This document shows positions 8,783 to 15,284 of a stretch of 21,183 nucleotides of DNA, one piece after another; position 1 is the stretch's first letter, and each line of letters begins with the position of its first letter. Origin of the DNA: Clostridiales bacterium UBA4706 (GTDB taxonomy: Bacteria > Bacillota > Clostridia > Oscillospirales > Oscillospiraceae). The notes under the pieces are model-generated. The model had not been told where the DNA came from. It saw only the letters and a program-made list of their open reading frames with translations, and did no database searches. The position numbers and the translations under genes were made by a program. The stretch is from NCBI GenBank assembly GCA_002404605.1, contig DHKA01000008.1, forward strand, positions 5,177 through 26,359, in the 5' to 3' direction.

Positions 8783-9483
8783 GCGGCGCACCGCAGGCGG
8801 TGCGTGCGCGGCTCCTTGCGCTGCAAGATGAGAAAAACGCGCCCTTCATGGCGAAGCTCGTCCCGACGCTCCCGCCGGAGACCGTTCTCGGCGTGCGCAT
8901 GCCGGATGCCCGCTCGCTTGCTAGAGAGCTTTGCAAGGAGCCGGATATCGGCCTCTTTCTCGCCGACCTGCCGCACCGGTATTTGGACGAGAACAACCTC
9001 CATGCACTGGTTTTGAACGAGGAAAAGGACTATACCGCCGCGGTCGCCGCGCTCGACGCCTTTCTCCCGTATGTGGACAACTGGGCGACCTGCGACGCGC
9101 TGCGCCCGAAGGCTTTCAAAAAGCACCCAAGCGCGCTGCCGGACGAGTGCTGCCGCTGGATGCGAAGCGGCGAGACCTATACCGTCCGCTTCGGCATCGA
9201 AATGCTTATGACGCATTATCTCGACGCGGACTTCCGCCCGGAACACCTCGAAGAAATTTCCATAATTAAAAGCAATGAGTATTATGTAAACATGATGATC
9301 GCCTGGTACTTCGCCACGGCCCTCGCCAAGCAATACGAAGCGGCGGTTCCGTACATCGAGCAGCGCCGCTTTGATCCATGGACGCACAACAAAACCATCC
9401 GCAAGGCGATAGAGAGCTATCGCATCCCGGAGGAGCACAAGGCCTATCTCCGCACGCTGACAATACATCCGAAAACGCTTTAA
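8779..9483 (+). CDS. DNA alkylation repair protein, AlkD family
   Basis: AlkD-family proteins are HEAT-like repeat glycosylases that remove positively charged alkylated bases. The 234-residue product is helical throughout and carries the family stretch LPHRYLDENN followed by YVDNWATCD at about residues 98-106. W102 and D106 are placed like the tryptophan and catalytic aspartate of Bacillus cereus AlkD. The ATG overlaps the yfcE stop (ATGA) and so is translationally coupled. An open frame runs farther upstream, inside yfcE, but has no family match. The gene is the last of the operon that begins before the window, since a strong terminator follows nine bases after the stop. Family assignment is by motif reading. 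Some homologues are annotated only as DNA alkylation repair enzyme, with activity unproven. Confidence 0.82.
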   Translation: MSGAPQAVRARLLALQDEKNAPFMAKLVPTLPPETVLGVRMPDARSLARELCKEPDIGLFLADLPHRYLDENNLHALVLNEEKDYTAAVAALDAFLPYVDNWATCDALRPKAFKKHPSALPDECCRWMRSGETYTVRFGIEMLMTHYLDADFRPEHLEEISIIKSNEYYVNMMIAWYFATALAKQYEAAVPYIEQRRFDPWTHNKTIRKAIESYRIPEEHKAYLRTLTIHPKTL

Positions 9484-9491
9484 AGGATACT

Positions 9492-9526
9492 TCGCGTCTG
9501 CCTTTACCGGCAGACGCGATTTTTTT
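9492..9526 (+). terminator. Intrinsic terminator of the cdsA-polC-alkD operon
   Basis: An 11-bp perfect stem, TCGCGTCTGCC (9492-9502) pairing with GGCAGACGCGA (9509-9519), has a six-base loop and is followed by seven T residues. It lies just after the alkD-like stop and separates the housekeeping operon from the catabolic module. Confidence 0.95.
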
Positions 9527-9552
9527 ACACTTCTGCGCGGATAAACGAGAGC

Positions 9553-9574
9553 ACTGTTGTGCAATATAAACAGT
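9553..9574. repeat. Inverted repeat ACTGTT-N10-AACAGT
   Basis: A perfect 6-bp inverted repeat with a 10-base spacer lies about 45 bases upstream of the nhaC promoter -35 box. It could be a distal regulator site. Related half-sites (AACTGT at 9587-9592, ACAGTT at 9655-9660) recur in the same AT-rich region. The function is inference. Confidence 0.35.
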
Positions 9575-9604
9575 AAAGGACTCGAAAACTGTAATCAACA
9601 ATAA

Positions 9605-9638
9605 AAAATTATTATGCAGTTGACAATGCAATAATTTT
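9605..9638. promoter_or_regulatory. Imperfect inverted repeat spanning the -35 box (candidate operator)
   Basis: AAAATTATT (9605-9613) plus GCA (9616-9618) is mirrored by TGC (9627-9629) plus AATAATTTT (9630-9638). The two arms differ only by a two-base insertion in the left arm. The -35 hexamer at 9620-9625 sits between the arms, a position suited to repression or activation of the nhaC promoter. Confidence 0.4.
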
Positions 9639-9648
9639 ATTACATAAT
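9620..9648 (+). promoter_or_regulatory. Sigma-A type promoter of the nhaC/beta-lyase operon
   Basis: A perfect -35 TTGACA (9620-9625) is followed after exactly 17 bases by CATAAT (9643-9648), five of six matches to the -10 consensus. The surroundings are AT-rich against a GC-rich genome. The expected start site is near 9655, giving an untranslated leader of about 110 bases before the nhaC ATG. Confidence 0.82.
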
Positions 9649-9654
9649 CAAGCT

Positions 9655-9674
9655 ACAGTTGTGGCCACATCTGT
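9655..9674. promoter_or_regulatory. 20-bp near-perfect palindrome at the transcription start (candidate operator)
   Basis: ACAGTTGTGGCCACATCTGT matches its own reverse complement in nine of ten half-site positions, with a perfect TGTGGCCACA-type core. It starts at about +1 of the predicted nhaC promoter, a classic repressor position. The DauR-like regulator at the end of the module is the obvious candidate ligand-responsive binder, but this is inference. Confidence 0.5.
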
Positions 9675-9720
9675 AAGAGCAAATATGACATCCCCCTTAG
9701 GAGCATCCCCGCGTGACCGA

Positions 9721-9754
9721 TTCGCCGTTACGGCGAAAAGAACGAAAAGGAGGT
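9721..9754 (+). promoter_or_regulatory. Leader hairpin and strong Shine-Dalgarno of the nhaC gene
   Basis: A short hairpin, TTCGCCG-TTA-CGGCGAA (9721-9737), lies just before AAAAGGAGGT (9745-9754). The Shine-Dalgarno lies ten bases before the ATG at 9764 and decides that start over the in-frame GTG at 9713, whose extra residues precede any transporter homology. Confidence 0.7.
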
Positions 9755-9763
9755 AACATTTCC

Positions 9764-11116
9764 ATGGGAGGAATCCTATCTGTATTAGCACCCGTTCTGA
9801 CAGTTGCTGTGGCTTTATTGACCAAAAATGTTATTATCGCGCTTTTCATCGGTATATTTTATTCTTCGATCCTCATTAATGGCGTAAACTTCCTGGTCCC
9901 CATGGCGGACTACATTCTGCAGGGGATCCAGGGGAACGGCTTTATTCTAGTACTCTTTATCCCTCTGGGCGTTATGCTGCGGTTCATGCGTCTCGGCGGC
10001 GGATTCAAAGCCTTTGAGGAATGGGCGCACCGCAAGGTGGAGAGCGCGGAAAAGGCCGGGCTTCTGATTTTCCTTGTGTCTCTCATCATCGGCGTGCAGG
10101 ACGGCCTTGCCAACATCGCCGTGGGCCGGATTGTGAAGCCGGTCGTGGACCGTCAGCGCCTTTCGCCGTATAAGTCGGCGTACATAACAGCTTCCGTTGC
10201 GCCCAATATCGCAACGCCGTTCCCGGGCGGCACATATTTCCTGTTCTGCGTCGCTATGGCCGGCGCATTCCTGCCGGACGTGAATGCGATCGCCTTTTTC
10301 TACAAGGTGTGCGGTTTGAGCATCCATACTTGGGTCGCGCTCATCCTCTGTCTTCTGGTCGTTTTGAAGGTGATCCCCGATATAGGCGAAATGAAGCGCC
10401 AGCAGGAGCTTTCCAGCCGCGGCGTGAACGTCCGCAAAGAAACGGAGGGCCCGGGCGTAGAGGCCATTATGGGCGGAGACGTAGCGCCAGACTGGTTTGC
10501 GTTCTTCTGGCCCATGGGCTCCATGATCGGCTTTATGGTTCTTACTTCCCTGATGGCGGGAGAGATCGTCGTTGTTCCGGCTGCGTTCCTTGCGGCAATT
10601 ACGACGGCCATTTATGTAGCGGTAAAGCACAAAATGCCTTTCAAGACGTTTGGCGACGAGCTGGTCGCCGGATGCCTGGAGCAGGCGGGGCTCATTTTCA
10701 TGCTGGCGCTCTGCTTCACGCTCGGCTACATGCTGCAGCTGATCAACTTCTCCGGCTTCATCGTTGCGTCCTTTGCCAATACGATGCCGCCGGTGTTGAT
10801 TCCAATCATCGGCTTCCTTGTGTCGCTCCTTATCGGCTATGCCACCGGCTCTCTCGGCAGCGCGCTCGTTGTCATGCTGCCTCTGGTCATGCCTCTGGCG
10901 CTCGCTACGGGAGCCAACCCCGCACTGGCGTTTGCCGCGGTGTATTCCGGCAGTCAGTGGGGCGATCAGAGCTCGCCCATTTCCGATGTGTTGATCGAAA
11001 ACTCCGGCGCGAACGAGGTCGATCCGGTCATCCTCTCCAAATGCATGATGCCGTACCGCTGGATCGATCTGGGAATTTCCCTCGCCGCGTTCACCATTCT
11101 GTCGTTTGTCCTGTGA
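9764..11116 (+). CDS. NhaC-family Na+/H+ antiporter-like carrier
   Basis: NhaC-family carriers exchange Na+, H+ or organic solutes; many are misnamed as pure sodium antiporters, and relatives exchange malate/lactate or amino acids. The 450-residue product has about 11-12 hydrophobic segments. It also has paired re-entrant-like motifs rich in Gly, Asn and Pro: GVQDGLANIAVG (110-121) and VAPNIATPFPGG (145-156), and YSGSQWGDQSSPISD (394-408), a version of the NhaC GS-x-WG-x-x-S signature. A hydrophilic loop at about residues 205-243 separates two halves. The ATG at 9764 has a near-perfect Shine-Dalgarno. The gene is first in an operon with a PLP beta-lyase, so I infer it moves that enzyme's amino-acid substrate or a product rather than serving sodium homeostasis. 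The substrate cannot be read from sequence. Confidence 0.85.
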   Translation: MGGILSVLAPVLTVAVALLTKNVIIALFIGIFYSSILINGVNFLVPMADYILQGIQGNGFILVLFIPLGVMLRFMRLGGGFKAFEEWAHRKVESAEKAGLLIFLVSLIIGVQDGLANIAVGRIVKPVVDRQRLSPYKSAYITASVAPNIATPFPGGTYFLFCVAMAGAFLPDVNAIAFFYKVCGLSIHTWVALILCLLVVLKVIPDIGEMKRQQELSSRGVNVRKETEGPGVEAIMGGDVAPDWFAFFWPMGSMIGFMVLTSLMAGEIVVVPAAFLAAITTAIYVAVKHKMPFKTFGDELVAGCLEQAGLIFMLALCFTLGYMLQLINFSGFIVASFANTMPPVLIPIIGFLVSLLIGYATGSLGSALVVMLPLVMPLALATGANPALAFAAVYSGSQWGDQSSPISDVLIENSGANEVDPVILSKCMMPYRWIDLGISLAAFTILSFVL

Positions 11117-11153
11117 ATTTGAAATAACAATAAATGAAAAGGAGAATATGATT

Positions 11154-12548
11154 ATGTCTATGCAGTCCTATAAGTATGCCGAGCCCTTCCGCATCAAGGC
11201 CGTGGAAATGCTGAAAACGACGACGCCGGAGCATCGCCGTGCCGCGCTGGAGAAGGTGGCGTGGAACGTGTTCCAGCTGAAAGCGGAAGACGTTTACATC
11301 GACTGCCTGACCGACTCCGGTACGTCCGCCATGAGCAATAAGCAGTGGGCGGCCATTATGATGGGCGACGAGTCCTATGCCGGCTGCGAGAGCTTTTACC
11401 GGTTTGAAGCGGCCATTCAGGACGTGACCGGCTTCCCGTTCGTCGTTCCCACGCATCAGGGCCGCGCCGCCGACCTTCTGCTGGCGCGCATGATGTACAC
11501 GGGCCACCCGGAATACAAGTACGTCGTGACCAATATGGCGTTCGACTCCACCCGTGGCGCCGCGATGGAGTACAACATGTGGGCGGAGGATCTGCTGGCT
11601 GCACCCGGCTATGACAGCCAGCTCGAGCACCCCTTCAAGGGCAACATGGATCCCGAGAAGCTCGACCGCTTCCTTACCGAGCACAAGGGTGAGGTCGGCA
11701 ATGTCATTATGACCATCACCTGCAACACCAACGGCGGCCAGCCGGTTTCCATGGCGAACATCCGTGAGTGCGGCGAGATCGCGCACAAGCACGGTCTGAC
11801 CTACTATGCCGACGCAGCCCGCTGCTTTGAAAACTGCTATTTCATCAAAGAGCGCGAAGAGGGCTATAAGGATATGGACATCCGGGACATTTCCCGCGAG
11901 ATGTTCTCCTACTTTGACGGTGCCGTTATGTCCATCAAGAAGGACGGTCTCGTGAATATGGGCGGCTTCTTCTGCTGCCGCGACAAGGCGCTGTACGAGC
12001 GCGCCGCCATCAGCAACATGGCGCACGAAGGCTTCCAGACCTACGGCGGACTGGCCGGACGCGATCTCGAAGCAATCGCCGTCGGCATGTACGAAGGCTC
12101 CGACTATGAGTATCTGAAAGGACGCATTGGCCAGGTCAAGTATCTCGGCGAGTGCCTTGACGAGTTCGGCATCCCCTACGTCCGTCCCACCGGCGGCAAC
12201 GGCGTGTACATCGATGCGCGCAAGTTCTATCCGGACATTGCCCCGGAAAAGTTCCCCGGCCTGTGCCTCGCCGCTGACTGCTATCTCGAAAGCGGCATCC
12301 GCATCGCGGAGCTCGGCGCCTCGGCGTTTGCTGTGAAGATGGAGGATGGGACCATCCATCTGCCGGAGATCGACTATGTCCGCATCGCCATCTCCCGCCG
12401 CGTGTATACGAACAGCCATATGGAGATCATTGCCCAGACGCTCGGCAAGATGTACAAAAACGGCTCGAACTTCAAGGGCATGGACAAGCACGAATGGGGC
12501 CGTGCCGATTCCCACTTCAACAGCCACTACGTGCCCGAATTCAAATAA
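11154..12548 (+). CDS. PLP-dependent beta-eliminating lyase (tryptophanase / tyrosine phenol-lyase family)
   Basis: The family cleaves aromatic or related amino acids to pyruvate, ammonia and a leaving group. The 464-residue product aligns along its length by eye with both TnaA and Tpl: AEPFRIK, LTDSGT, GDESYAG with the catalytic tyrosine, PTHQGRA, NTNGGQPVSMAN, and SIKK with the PLP lysine K263. SRRVYT carries the carboxylate-binding arginine. The residues that separate the two activities do not match Tpl. F130 is followed by D131 (as in tryptophanase, where Tpl has Thr), and L387 stands where Tpl has the phenol-binding Arg. The C-terminal end also lacks the tryptophanase FTAKLKEV-type tail with its active-site histidine and ends in its own His-rich segment. 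The substrate is therefore open. The start at 11154 is nine bases after AAAAGGAG (11137-11144); the ATG at 11148 is too close. Confidence 0.9.
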   Translation: MSMQSYKYAEPFRIKAVEMLKTTTPEHRRAALEKVAWNVFQLKAEDVYIDCLTDSGTSAMSNKQWAAIMMGDESYAGCESFYRFEAAIQDVTGFPFVVPTHQGRAADLLLARMMYTGHPEYKYVVTNMAFDSTRGAAMEYNMWAEDLLAAPGYDSQLEHPFKGNMDPEKLDRFLTEHKGEVGNVIMTITCNTNGGQPVSMANIRECGEIAHKHGLTYYADAARCFENCYFIKEREEGYKDMDIRDISREMFSYFDGAVMSIKKDGLVNMGGFFCCRDKALYERAAISNMAHEGFQTYGGLAGRDLEAIAVGMYEGSDYEYLKGRIGQVKYLGECLDEFGIPYVRPTGGNGVYIDARKFYPDIAPEKFPGLCLAADCYLESGIRIAELGASAFAVKMEDGTIHLPEIDYVRIAISRRVYTNSHMEIIAQTLGKMYKNGSNFKGMDKHEWGRADSHFNSHYVPEFK

Positions 12549-12575
12549 GGACCGATCGGAAAAACGCAACGCGGA

Positions 12576-12606
12576 GGGAGCGGAGGCTGGGCCTTCGCTC
12601 CCTTTT
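12576..12606 (+). terminator. Possible intrinsic terminator or attenuator between beta-lyase and MFS gene
   Basis: GGGAGCGGAGG (12576-12586) pairs with CCTTCGCTCCC (12592-12602) through 11 pairs, one of them G-T, around a five-base loop. Only four T residues follow before an A run, so termination is probably partial. It would lower expression of the downstream MFS gene relative to the lyase. Confidence 0.55.
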
Positions 12607-12627
12607 AAAAAGAAAGGGGGAAGGAAA

Positions 12628-13833
12628 TTGACAAAGAGAAGAAAACGGTGGCTGGTACTTGTGCTTTTATCGCTGGGGACCGCTTTCGTAAATTACTCCA
12701 ATATTTTTCTGGCTGCGCGGGCGGATGACGTTATGGCGCTGTACCGCTGCACGGCACCGCAGCTGGCGGCGATCGCATCCATTTCGTTTTTGCCGGGCGC
12801 TGTGCTGAGTGTTCCCTTTGGCAGATGGATCGACCGTGTCGGGAGCAAAAAGGTCCTCTGCGTGGGATTCGCCGCGGCCTCCGTCTGTCTTCTGCTGCGT
12901 ATTTGGGTGAAAACGTATTGGCCGCTGCTGAGCCTTACGCTGATTGCCGGTATTTTTCTTGTACCGACGGGTGTCGCTCCGGCAAAGCTGCTGGGAGAAT
13001 GGTTCTCATCAAAGGAAATGCCGGTCACTTTCGGACTGTACGGATCTTCGGCAGGGCTGGGAGCAGCCATCGGCTTTGCGACGGGAAATCTGTTCCCGAG
13101 TGTAAGAGCGGCGTTTCTGGTCATTGCCGTTTTGCCGCTGCTGCTGTCGGGGGCGTGGCTCTTGAGCGGAGAACTGGCGGCACCCGGCGCGGTGAACGGC
13201 AGCGCCCCTGCCGTTCGGGGAATGTCCTCCGTTCTGCGAAGCCGAAATCTCTGGAAAGTCGCCGCCTGTGCGTTTATCGCTTCCGGCGTTTCGCTGGTGC
13301 TCAATACTTATCTGACGCGCGCGCTCACCTTCAAAGGCGCGCTGCCCTCGGCGGCAGCGGCCATCGGCACGATCCTAAATCTTTCCATGATCGCCGGCGG
13401 CGTGCTGGGCGGGGGGCTTACGGCAAAAGTTGGCCGGTATAACAGGCTGTTTCTGGTGCTCTGCGTGAGCGGCGGCGCACTGCTTCTGGCGGCGTGGTTC
13501 GCGCCGTTCGGCGCATTCACCTATCTGGCGTTTCCGCTGGCGGCGCTGGTCCTCTCCGGGGCCGTCTGCTTGAACATGGCAAAAATATCCCTGCTTCCGC
13601 TTATTGGAGAATATAAGCCGGAGGAAGTGGCCACGGCAAACGGCGTTTCCAATATGTGCATGAGCTTCGGCAGCTTTCTTTTGCCGGTTCTTGTCTCCGC
13701 CGCTGCGGGGGAGCGGTATCCTCTGGTATTCCTGCTGGCGGCAGTGGCGTTTTCAGCTGCCGGCATTCTCGGCAGCCGGATGCCCGAGCTTGGCGGCGTT
13801 CCCGACCACGGGATTTTCTCTGCCGGAAATTGA
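12628..13833 (+). CDS. Major facilitator superfamily transporter
   Basis: The 401-residue product has twelve predicted hydrophobic segments and the MFS motif A between helices 2 and 3 (GRWIDRVGSKK, residues 65-75). The overall look is of the CynX/NimT-like or oxalate/formate-like MFS proteins that move small organic solutes. No substrate can be assigned. The start is a TTG, chosen because the first membrane helix begins about eight residues in and AAAGGGGG (12613-12620) lies seven bases upstream; the next ATG would remove that helix. It lies 79 bases after the beta-lyase, behind a weak terminator-like hairpin, so it is probably co-transcribed at a lower level. A role in uptake of the lyase substrate or export of the leaving group is inference. 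Confidence 0.85.
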   Translation: MTKRRKRWLVLVLLSLGTAFVNYSNIFLAARADDVMALYRCTAPQLAAIASISFLPGAVLSVPFGRWIDRVGSKKVLCVGFAAASVCLLLRIWVKTYWPLLSLTLIAGIFLVPTGVAPAKLLGEWFSSKEMPVTFGLYGSSAGLGAAIGFATGNLFPSVRAAFLVIAVLPLLLSGAWLLSGELAAPGAVNGSAPAVRGMSSVLRSRNLWKVAACAFIASGVSLVLNTYLTRALTFKGALPSAAAAIGTILNLSMIAGGVLGGGLTAKVGRYNRLFLVLCVSGGALLLAAWFAPFGAFTYLAFPLAALVLSGAVCLNMAKISLLPLIGEYKPEEVATANGVSNMCMSFGSFLLPVLVSAAAGERYPLVFLLAAVAFSAAGILGSRMPELGGVPDHGIFSAGN

Positions 13834-13834
13834 C

Positions 13835-13863
13835 TTGCATGCATCCGGCAAATGTGCTATCCT
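13835..13863 (+). promoter_or_regulatory. Weak extended -10 promoter for the DauR-like regulator
   Basis: TTGCAT (13835-13840), a 17-base spacer and TATCCT (13858-13863) preceded by TG-C fit an extended -10 promoter with a poor -35. It lies just after the MFS stop and about 70 bases before the regulator start. It would let the regulator be made independently of the operon. Confidence 0.4.
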
Positions 13864-13931
13864 TAGTGCGGTCGTCCGGAGGAAAAGACAGAAAACGGAC
13901 GGCCGTTCTTAATGAAAAAGGAGAATCGGAA

Positions 13932-14663
13932 TTGGACGGCACATTGGGATCACAGAGCGTTCTTTCAACCTTTATTGAATTTTTCGGTATCGCGCTTGGC
14001 CCGCAGTATGAAATGGCGCTGTATGAGCTGAACGACGATAATACCGGCACTGCCGTTCAGGTGGAGTTTTCCCTCGTGACGGACGTGGAAAAGGAAGACC
14101 CGCTGCCGGAAGATGTTGTGAGTTTTCTTAACCAGAGCCAGTGGCACGGTACCACGTACCGCACCGGCCTGACAGCGGTGCTCGATGAGCACCGGATCGC
14201 CAATCTGGGACTTTTGTATCTTCCGGATGCCATTCCCGGAAAACGGTATCTGCTTGTTCTTCTGTGGGATTCCTCGGAGTATCTGGATATGGTGAACCGG
14301 CTGTTGATGATATCCAATCTGGACAGCAAGCTGAACGTTTCCGCTCTGGATCTCAAGAGCCTGAACAAGGATCTCCCGATCCATTTCGTTACGAACCGCC
14401 ACAAGCGGGAAACGGAAAAGGAAGACTCTCTGCTGGATATTTCTGTTGCGCAGATCGACGCGGAAATACAGAAGGTGCTGGGATTACGCGCGAAAATGCA
14501 GTCGGCATTCACCCAGGAGGTCCGGCTCGAGATCGTGTCCAAGCTGTACGCCCGCGGCTTTTTTGAGATCAAGGGAATCGTCCGCAAGGTGGCACAGCGG
14601 CTCTACTGTTCGGAGGCCACGATCTACCGGTATCTTTCGCAATTGGAGAAATCCGCCAAATAA
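13932..14663 (+). CDS. YheO/DauR-type transcriptional regulator (PAS-like sensor plus C-terminal HTH)
   Basis: The 243-residue product has the architecture of the YheO/DauR family. An N-terminal PAS-like sensor domain (about residues 8-125) is followed by a linker and a C-terminal helix-turn-helix (198-243) with the family hallmark RGFFEIKG, VAQRL and SEATIYRYL. E. coli YheO has nearly the same length. DauR controls D-arginine use in Pseudomonas, and other members sit beside amino-acid metabolism genes. The start is a TTG at 13932, placed eight bases after AAAAAGGAG (13915-13923). An in-frame ATG farther upstream lacks a Shine-Dalgarno and adds residues without family match. As the last gene of the NhaC/beta-lyase/MFS module it most likely senses the lyase substrate and acts at the 9605-9674 control region; this is inference. 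Confidence 0.85.
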   Translation: MDGTLGSQSVLSTFIEFFGIALGPQYEMALYELNDDNTGTAVQVEFSLVTDVEKEDPLPEDVVSFLNQSQWHGTTYRTGLTAVLDEHRIANLGLLYLPDAIPGKRYLLVLLWDSSEYLDMVNRLLMISNLDSKLNVSALDLKSLNKDLPIHFVTNRHKRETEKEDSLLDISVAQIDAEIQKVLGLRAKMQSAFTQEVRLEIVSKLYARGFFEIKGIVRKVAQRLYCSEATIYRYLSQLEKSAK

Positions 14664-14670
14664 AATGGAC

Positions 14671-14705
14671 CGGCACTCTGTGGAAGTCTCTTCCGCAGAG
14701 TGCCG
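14671..14705. terminator. Bidirectional-type terminator hairpin between the regulator and ruvX
   Basis: A 16-bp stem, CGGCACTCTGTGGAAG (14671-14686) with CTTCCGCAGAGTGCCG (14690-14705) and one G-T pair, closes a three-base loop. Moderately T-rich flanks lie on both strands (TTATTTT to the right; ATTTTATTT when read on the minus strand). It sits between the 3' ends of two convergent genes and probably stops transcription from both sides. Confidence 0.75.
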
Positions 14706-14710
14706 ATCCC

Positions 14711-15124
14711 TTATTTTCCACTGGCAAGATACCCCTCGAGCAGGAGCGTTGCCGCTACCGCGTCCACGTTGGCGCGGTGCTTTTTTTCCTTTTTTCCGGC
14801 GGCGTGGAGGATGGCGTGCGCCTCAATGGTGCTGCGCCGCTCATCCCAGAGTATGACCGGCAGGCCGGAGGCCACCTCCAGCAATACCTTGAACTGCCGC
14901 GCCTTTTCTGCGCGCGGTCCCTCCGTGCCGTCCATGTTCTTCGGCAGGCCGAGCACGAATTTTTCGGCGTCGCGCTCGCGGGCAAAAAAGGCGAGCCGCT
15001 GCGCGAGCTTCTCGGCGTTCCATTCCTGAATGGTGAGCGCTTCCCCCGCAAGCGTGCCGGTGAGATCGGACACCGCAACGCCGGTGCGGGCGTCGCCGTA
15101 GTCTATGGCGATGATCCGTTTCAT
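14711..15124 (-). CDS. ruvX: RuvX/YqgF family RNase H-like nuclease (putative Holliday junction resolvase)
   Basis: YqgF/RuvX proteins are essential RNase H-fold nucleases, described as Holliday junction resolvases and as factors in 16S rRNA 5'-end processing. The 137-residue product has normal length. It shows the N-terminal IDYGDARTGVAVSD with D8, GLPKNMDGTEG in the middle, WDERRST with E95, and the C-terminal NVDAVAATLLLEGYL with D121, which together form the acidic active site. The ATG is preceded by AGGAGG (15132-15137) at seven bases. It stands alone on the minus strand here, convergent with the DauR-like gene and divergent from the SpaA-like gene. Confidence 0.93.
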   Translation of the reverse strand: MKRIIAIDYGDARTGVAVSDLTGTLAGEALTIQEWNAEKLAQRLAFFARERDAEKFVLGLPKNMDGTEGPRAEKARQFKVLLEVASGLPVILWDERRSTIEAHAILHAAGKKEKKHRANVDAVAATLLLEGYLASGK

Positions 15125-15155
15125 GGCAGGACCTCCTGTATATGTATTTTTTATT

Positions 15156-15185
15156 ACTATACCACACCGCAGCGCCCCGGCGCAA
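15156..15185 (-). promoter_or_regulatory. Promoter of ruvX
   Basis: Reading the minus strand, TTGCGC (15180-15185) is followed after 18 bases by TATAGT (15156-15161) and an AT-rich stretch. The -10 is good and the -35 moderate. The position is about 30 bases upstream of the ruvX ATG. Confidence 0.55.
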
Positions 15186-15220
15186 TGCCCTCTCCGTTCG
15201 ACGGCTTTTGCAGGGCGCTT

Positions 15221-15230
15221 CTGCTATGCT
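15221..15230 (+). promoter_or_regulatory. Possible extended -10 promoter of the SpaA-like gene
   Basis: TG-C-TATGCT (15222-15230) resembles an extended -10 element about 55 bases before the ATG at 15285. No convincing -35 box is at the right distance, so this is a weak call. Confidence 0.3.
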
Positions 15231-15284
15231 CTTACCCGAAAAAACATTTCCCGCGTTTTTCCGTGGGGAAGGGGGGAAAAGAGC

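Noticed and set aside
9713..9763. GTG start at 9713 for the NhaC-like gene
   Set aside because: The added residues are hydrophilic and not part of the family, while AAAAGGAGGT is ideally placed for the ATG at 9764.
11154..12548. Annotation as tyrosine phenol-lyase
   Set aside because: The phenol-binding Arg and the Thr that mark Tpl are replaced by Leu387 and Asp131.
13890..13912. GC-rich ACGGACGGCCGT stretch before the regulator as an autoregulatory operator
   Set aside because: The symmetry is short and does not resemble the palindrome at 9655-9674.
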